Shown: in pieces, positions 8,033 through 11,916 of the stretch
How positions within the stretch are numbered: the stretch's first letter is position 1
How the letters are laid out: every line of letters begins with the position of its first letter
Source of the DNA: JAYZQT01 sp036136335
GTDB lineage: Bacteria > Pseudomonadota > Alphaproteobacteria > MPNO01 > UBA830
Direction of reading: 5' to 3'
DNA: 11,916 nt
Assembly: GCA_036136335.1 (NCBI GenBank)
Contig: JAYZQT010000045.1
Span: forward strand, 1 to 11,916
Program-made: the position numbers and the translations under genes
The notes under the pieces: model-generated
The model's database searches: none
Told to the model about the DNA's origin: nothing
What the model saw: only the letters and a program-made list of their open reading frames with translations

Positions 8033-8076
8033 GCGGCGTTCAAGTGACGTTAACGGATATCCAGAAGATCATGTAA

Positions 8077-9429
8077 ATGGAAGCTTTTGAAATAGCGATT
8101 CTCTCCGTAGCGGCAATGCTGCTTTTAATCTATCTCGGTATGCATGTGGCCGTGACGCTGGCACTCATTTCTTTCATTGGCACCTGGGTAATAAAGGGCA
8201 ATATTACCGTCGCCACCAGCCTTTTGTGGATCTCCGCTCACCAGACCGTCAACAACTTTGTATTTGCTGTTATCCCGCTTTTTGTCCTGATGGGTTTTCT
8301 GGTGTCCGCTGCAGGAATGGGCAGGGATGCTTACGATATCGGTCAAAATTTACTTCACCGGGTGCGTGGCGGTCTTGGAATGGCAACGGTGGTGGCAAAC
8401 GCCATCTTTGCAGCAATTACCGGTGTGTCGGTTGCTTCAGCTTCAGTTTTTTCGAAGATCGCGGTGCCTGAAATGATGCGACATGGGTACAGCGGGAGGT
8501 TTGCTGTTGGCACGGTGGCAGGTTCATCGGTCCTTGGCATGTTAATTCCGCCCAGCGTCCTGTTGATTATATACGCACTGATTGTCGAGGAATCCGTTGG
8601 AGACCTTTTCATTGCTGGCATTGGTCCGGGAATTCTCCTAACGCTCGTTTACTGTGGTCTCATCTCCCTGATGGCTGCATTCCTTCCCCGAATGGTATTT
8701 TCTGAAAACACCTCCAATCCAGACGCTGAAAACCCGGAAATAACCGGCACAGAGGATGCTCATGGAGGCTTCACCAATACACTCGGGAAGATCGTCCCGA
8801 TTTTATTGCTTATTACGCTGGTGATGGGAGGACTATACGGCGGAGTATTTACGCCTGTCGAGGCAGGCGGCGCTGGGGCTTTCCTGGCCTTGGTTTTCGC
8901 CATTGCACGCCGCAGGCTGTCCCTCGCGACACTTTGGGAGGTCCTGATTGACACAAGCAAAGTATCCGCCACCCTGTTATTTCTGATCGTATCAGCGAGC
9001 ATGTACAGCCGAATGATCGGGATGTCCGGCTTGCCTGGAGAAATGGCCGAAATTTTCAACGATCTCGGAGCCGGATTTTACGGAATGCTCGCACTTTATG
9101 TTGTCGTGGTGATCATCCTTGGAACTATAGTGGATTCAGTTTCCATTATGCTCATCATGGTTCCACTTTTCCTTGGCGCCCTGAAATTCTTTGAAATTGA
9201 TCTCGTGTGGTTTGGGGTCGTCACTGTTATTGCAACCGAAATAGGACTCCTGACACCCCCACTCGGTCTGTGTGTTTATGTGGTGCATTCAACGCTAGCC
9301 CGCTCCGACATAACCTTGAAAGAAATATTTCTTGGAGCCGCACCCTTCGCACTCGCCATGTTATTTGCACTGATCCTGATTATCATCTTCCCGTCGATAT
9401 CGACCTTCCTGGTTCACACAAAGTTCTGA
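8077..9429 (+). CDS. TRAP transporter large permease (DctM family)
   Basis: Ion-coupled transport subunit of the TRAP system, 450 residues, slightly longer than the common 425-430. It is hydrophobic throughout, with about a dozen membrane segments. Family marks are FAVIPLFVLMGFLVSAAGMG, GVSVASASVFSKIAVPEM, LGMLIPPSVLLIIYA, GGVFTPVEAGGAGA, and TEIGLLTPPLGLCVYV. A hydrophilic loop at about residues 208-231 (rich in N, E, D, P) lies in the middle, between the two halves, and explains the extra length. The start has a modest AGAAGA site at 8063-8068. An ATG-TAA pair at 8071-8076 sits directly before the chosen ATG in the same frame and rules out any start further upstream. Last gene of the transporter operon. 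Confidence 0.94.
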   Translation: MEAFEIAILSVAAMLLLIYLGMHVAVTLALISFIGTWVIKGNITVATSLLWISAHQTVNNFVFAVIPLFVLMGFLVSAAGMGRDAYDIGQNLLHRVRGGLGMATVVANAIFAAITGVSVASASVFSKIAVPEMMRHGYSGRFAVGTVAGSSVLGMLIPPSVLLIIYALIVEESVGDLFIAGIGPGILLTLVYCGLISLMAAFLPRMVFSENTSNPDAENPEITGTEDAHGGFTNTLGKIVPILLLITLVMGGLYGGVFTPVEAGGAGAFLALVFAIARRRLSLATLWEVLIDTSKVSATLLFLIVSASMYSRMIGMSGLPGEMAEIFNDLGAGFYGMLALYVVVVIILGTIVDSVSIMLIMVPLFLGALKFFEIDLVWFGVVTVIATEIGLLTPPLGLCVYVVHSTLARSDITLKEIFLGAAPFALAMLFALILIIIFPSISTFLVHTKF

Positions 9430-9510
9430 AAAATATAATTTGCGGTCAAACGGAGAATATTTCTAATCTAAATTTTTAATAATAGTCCATAAGTTACTGT
9501 TTTTACCGTT

Positions 9511-10302
9511 TTATTCACAAACAAACCCGAAAGCCCGAAGTGGGCTGCCGGAGCCCTCGACTATTTTGAGAGGCGCGGTCACAACCAGAGATCCTACTGG
9601 GGGGAGATGATCAAGGTTGTTTAGGCTGGACATTCCAAACTTGTTTGCACCGTGCATCAGATTATGCGCGGGAAAGACCGGGTCAAACATAGCAGCATTT
9701 CCGTGATCGGTTCCTATGGTCTCCGTCCCATAGCCGCAAACATCCCTGTCGAGCAGAAACTGAACAGCTGCCGGGTCAGGACCCGGCGAATGGTAGGTGC
9801 CGTTCACCTGGTTAAGGAAAGATGCCGGGTCAGAAAATCGTCTGGCCCAGCCACTCCGAAACAAAAGCCAGCTACCCTTTTCAATTATTCCGTATTTACC
9901 TTCCCATTCCTCTAAATGTTCAACCCCCAGAATGAAGTCCGCATTCCGGTCCACCTCATCCGTGCAGTCGATAACGCTCGCCGGTGCGACAAAACGCTTA
10001 GGCTCTATGCTGTCTGTCGTTCCATCCTTGTATTTTGCGCCTGTAAACCAGTGGCCTGGTGCATCAAAATGGGTGCCCGCGTGTTCGGCGACGATTAGCG
10101 TGCTCCAACGCGCATACCCCGAATTGTCGCGATAATCGGCGATTGGCTCGAGCTGCACGGGCGGCGGCTGGTTACCATGTCCTTCGGGAACCCTGATCAT
10201 TGGAGTTTCCGGCCCGAGCGGGTGAGTAAGATCCACCACGCAAATCGCGCCGGTCCCCAGACAGGCGGTGAAATCCTTTAAGACATTCTGACTTGCTTGC
10301 AT
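9511..10302 (-). CDS. Cyclase-family metal hydrolase (kynurenine formamidase / isatin hydrolase fold)
   Basis: Member of the PF04199-type cyclase family, whose known enzymes cleave amide bonds (arylformamidase KynB, isatin hydrolase) with zinc or manganese. 263 residues, cytoplasmic, no signal peptide. The metal motif is complete at the N-terminal side: H74-x-G-T-H78-x-D80-x-P-x-H84. A second histidine, H213, lies in FPAHNLMHGANK. Twelve residues later, where KynB has its metal-binding glutamate, this protein has S225 (GMSSLNNLDHLPP). The C-terminus APLKIVEGSGSPLRAFGF fits the family. The start ATG has AAAGG about 9-10 nt upstream (10312-10316). The gene faces the TRAP operon and shares a divergent promoter region with the flavin monooxygenase gene. 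A ring-opening or formamidase role in the local pathway is inferred. Confidence 0.88.
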   Translation of the reverse strand: MQASQNVLKDFTACLGTGAICVVDLTHPLGPETPMIRVPEGHGNQPPPVQLEPIADYRDNSGYARWSTLIVAEHAGTHFDAPGHWFTGAKYKDGTTDSIEPKRFVAPASVIDCTDEVDRNADFILGVEHLEEWEGKYGIIEKGSWLLFRSGWARRFSDPASFLNQVNGTYHSPGPDPAAVQFLLDRDVCGYGTETIGTDHGNAAMFDPVFPAHNLMHGANKFGMSSLNNLDHLPPVGSLVVTAPLKIVEGSGSPLRAFGFVCE

Positions 10303-10346
10303 TTGATAGTACCTTTGATCTTGGGGTTTCCTTTATGGCCTAGCAC

Positions 10347-10370
10347 GGACAATTGACCAATAGCCTGTCC
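10347..10370. repeat. Imperfect dyad in the divergent promoter region
   Basis: Outer arms GGACA/TGTCC with an inner ATTG/CAAT pair placed off-centre. It lies about 45-70 bp upstream of the cyclase start, a plausible operator position. Support is only positional. Confidence 0.3.
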
Positions 10371-10527
10371 ACAAAAATAGAAAACCTGTTTCCTCGAGCA
10401 ATAAAAACCCTTCAGGCGCACAATCATCATCGCGAAAACTTGCATACATTCAATCTAAATTCGTTTTCCGCTTATTGATTTTGATTGTATCAGCATCCTG
10501 CACTACTGTTTGGGAAAAGCTGCCACT

Positions 10528-10531
10528 GGAG
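10528..10531 (+). promoter_or_regulatory. Ribosome binding site GGAG deciding the flavin monooxygenase start
   Basis: GGAG lies 5 nt before ATG 10537 and downstream of the in-frame TTG at 10510, so the ATG is preferred and the protein is 381 residues. Confidence 0.65.
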
Positions 10532-10536
10532 AAAAC

Positions 10537-11682
10537 ATGCCAAAAACCGAGCAATCCCGAAATGAAACAAGGCAGGCTACTAACCCCCTGTTCAATAATA
10601 ACAAACTCAAACTCGGGACCTTCGGCACGAACGTCTCCGGAGGATGTTCCATAACCAAGGCAGATGGCGCTCTGGAAATGATTTGGCCAAACGTTTCCAG
10701 TATTTCCAAGATCGCCGATGACATGGGCCTCGAGGCATTAGTTCCCGTTGCGCGCTGGCGGGGTTTCGGAGGCAAGACCGATTTCAATGCTCACTGTTTC
10801 GAAACGTACACTTGGGCGGCGGGCCTCGGAGGACAGACTGAACAGGCGGCTGTATTCTCAACATCCCACGTTCCCACGATGCACCCAATTCTGGCTGCCA
10901 AGCAGGCCACCACGATCGATCACATTACCAACGGACGATTTGCACTGAATATCGTCGTCGGATGGTACCAGCCCGAGCTCGAAATGTTTGGCTCAACGGT
11001 TATGGAACACGACACGAGATATGATTATGCAGACGAATGGATAGAAGTGATGAAACTCCTGTGGACCGAGGAAGAGGAGTTTACATATGAGGGCAAATTT
11101 TTTCAGGTGCCAAACGGATTTCATCAGCCAAAACCCATACAGGGTCCCTTTCCCGCTTTGATGAATGCTGGGGGTTCGGAAAGGGGCAAACATTTTGGCG
11201 CAAAAAACTGCGACATGATGTTTATAGCAATTACCAACCCCGATTCCGCCGCGATGAAAGCGGAGATTGAGTCTGTCCGGGAGATTGCGAGGACCGAATA
11301 CGGACGCGAAATACAGGTCTGGACCAACTCCTACGTGGTTCACGGGGACACCGAGGACGATGCCAAGGCATATTACAACCACTACGTTAATGAAATGGGG
11401 GATTGGGAGGCCGCAGATAACCTTATCCGTGTTCTCGGGATTAACTCGAAGATGGTGGGCAAGGAAGCCATGGAAGGTCTGAAGAGCCAGTTTATTGCAG
11501 GATATTGTGGATACCCATTGATTGGTACTACAGAAATGATAGTCAGCGGGTTGCAGAAATTATCCGACGTTGGCTTTAATGGTTCCCTCCTCTCATGGGT
11601 TGACTATGAGGAAGGTTTAAAAAGGTTCGATGCGGAGGTCATGCCATTGCTCGAACAGGAAGGTCTAAGAGACCCGGTGTAA
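10537..11682 (+). CDS. Luciferase-like flavin monooxygenase, RutA-like
   Basis: LLM-class FMN-dependent oxygenase of 381 residues. The stretch R75-G-F-G-G-K-T-D-F83 followed by ETYTWAAGLGG closely matches the RutA pyrimidine oxygenase stretch RGFGGKTEF...ESFTLMAGL, and TIDHITNGRFALNIVVGW (N138) matches RutA TIDSISGGRFGVNLVTGW. RYDYADEWIEVMKLLW and the C-terminal SLLSWVDYEEGLKRFDAEVMPLLE are general group features. RutA opens the uracil ring by oxidative amide cleavage using a flavin-N5-peroxide, with FMNH2 from a separate reductase. The 20-odd residue N-terminal extension (polar, rich in Q, N, R) is not in RutA. No rutB-F genes are nearby, so uracil itself is an unlikely substrate; a related cyclic amide, sulfone or other heteroatom compound is possible (SfnG and DszA are relatives). 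Cytoplasmic. Confidence 0.87.
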   Translation: MPKTEQSRNETRQATNPLFNNNKLKLGTFGTNVSGGCSITKADGALEMIWPNVSSISKIADDMGLEALVPVARWRGFGGKTDFNAHCFETYTWAAGLGGQTEQAAVFSTSHVPTMHPILAAKQATTIDHITNGRFALNIVVGWYQPELEMFGSTVMEHDTRYDYADEWIEVMKLLWTEEEEFTYEGKFFQVPNGFHQPKPIQGPFPALMNAGGSERGKHFGAKNCDMMFIAITNPDSAAMKAEIESVREIARTEYGREIQVWTNSYVVHGDTEDDAKAYYNHYVNEMGDWEAADNLIRVLGINSKMVGKEAMEGLKSQFIAGYCGYPLIGTTEMIVSGLQKLSDVGFNGSLLSWVDYEEGLKRFDAEVMPLLEQEGLRDPV

Positions 11683-11687
11683 CCTAT

Positions 11688-11916
11688 TCAGACGAAAAAC
11701 AGGCTCAGGTCAGGCACCGCAATTATCAAAATGGTCACGAGCAACATAATCAGCGCAAAGGGCATCGCGCCAAGAAAAATCTGGTTCAGTGAAATCCGGT
11801 CGTCATTTAGGGTCGACTTGACGACATAGCATGTGATCCCCAACGGTGGCGTAAGGAGCCCGATTTCTACCGCAATAACGGTAACAATTCCGAACCAGAT
11901 AGGATCCCCCCCAAAG
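11688..11916 (-). CDS. Second TRAP large permease (DctM family), C-terminal fragment cut by window edge
   Basis: Read on the minus strand from 11915 down, the frame gives 75 residues and a TGA at 11688-11690. It contains PIWFGIVTVIAVEIGLLTPP followed by LGITCYVVKSTL, then a final hydrophobic helix ending in PDLSLFFV. This aligns without gaps to the last part of the complete large permease in this window, with roughly 60% identity by eye. No start codon is visible because the gene continues past the right edge. Its stop is 5 bp from the stop of the flavin monooxygenase gene (tail to tail). In the usual receptor-small-large gene order, the rest of a second TRAP operon should lie to the right. 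Confidence 0.9.
   Translation of the reverse strand, partial: FGGDPIWFGIVTVIAVEIGLLTPPLGITCYVVKSTLNDDRISLNQIFLGAMPFALIMLLVTILIIAVPDLSLFFV

Larger units (their letters stand above)
10303..10536. promoter_or_regulatory. Divergent intergenic region between cyclase and flavin monooxygenase genes
   Basis: A 234-bp AT-rich stretch from which both neighbours must be transcribed. It contains GGACA-N14-TGTCC (10347-10370) with a nested ATTG-N2-CAAT, a second pair of arms GAAAAC (10434-10439) and GTTTTC (10463-10468), and tandem TTGATT (10475-10486). None gives a clean consensus promoter. These dyads are candidate binding sites for an unseen regulator that would control both genes. Confidence 0.45.

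Noticed and set aside
8071..8076. ATG-TAA start-stop pair before the large permease start
   Set aside because: Probably chance; no known regulatory role for such a pair in this setting and nothing else supports it.
9430..9510. Possible bidirectional terminator between the large permease and cyclase genes
   Set aside because: AT-rich with a short T-run but no stem of useful length; the AGCCC/GGGCT arms at 9532-9546 lie inside the cyclase gene and lack a following T-run.
10510..10536. Upstream TTG start for the flavin monooxygenase
   Set aside because: The GGAG ribosome binding site lies downstream of it and is well spaced for ATG 10537.

Overview
The window (roughly 50-55% G+C by eye, no rRNA, tRNA, CRISPR array or insertion sequence seen) looks like a catabolic island of a proteobacterium. 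The marks are tripartite TRAP transporters, a CoxL/XdhA-type molybdenum hydroxylase, a VanA-like Rieske oxygenase and a RutA-like flavin monooxygenase. Genus or class cannot be fixed from the sequence.

Layout, left to right. (1) 1-2159 (+): most of a molybdopterin-binding large subunit of a xanthine dehydrogenase/CO dehydrogenase-family hydroxylase, open at the left edge. (2) 2479-4271 (+): a Rieske non-haem iron oxygenase (VanA/DdmC-like) followed 20 bp later by a short-chain dehydrogenase; these two are clearly one transcription unit. (3) 4438-6189 (+): a CocE/NonD-type serine hydrolase. (4) 6297-9429 (+): a full TRAP transporter in the order solute receptor, small permease, large permease, with a strong 12-bp perfect hairpin between receptor and permease genes. 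(5) 9511-10302 (-): a cyclase-family (kynurenine formamidase/isatin hydrolase fold) metal hydrolase, convergent with the transporter. (6) 10303-10536: the only divergent promoter region of the window. (7) 10537-11682 (+): a class C luciferase-like flavin monooxygenase close to RutA. (8) 11688-11916 (-): the C-terminal end of a second TRAP large permease, missed by start-codon-based ORF calling, meeting gene 7 tail to tail with 5 bp between stop codons.

How they may work together (inference): TRAP transporters bring in an organic compound; the S15/CocE hydrolase cleaves an ester or amide; the molybdenum hydroxylase and Rieske oxygenase oxidise or O-/N-dealkylate an aromatic or N-heterocyclic ring; the SDR oxidises or reduces an alcohol/ketone; the RutA-like enzyme and the cyclase-family hydrolase are both of types known to open cyclic amides. 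A pathway for an N-heterocyclic or lactam-bearing, possibly methoxylated or esterified, compound is the most economical reading, but no single gene proves the substrate. The electron-transfer partners (Rieske reductase, molybdenum-hydroxylase FAD and Fe-S subunits, flavin reductase) and any regulator are not in the window.

Several enzymes carry substitutions at family-key positions (TRAP receptor arginine, cyclase metal glutamate, CocE acid residue), which suggests sequence subfamilies of poorly known specificity rather than broken genes, because all reading frames are intact.
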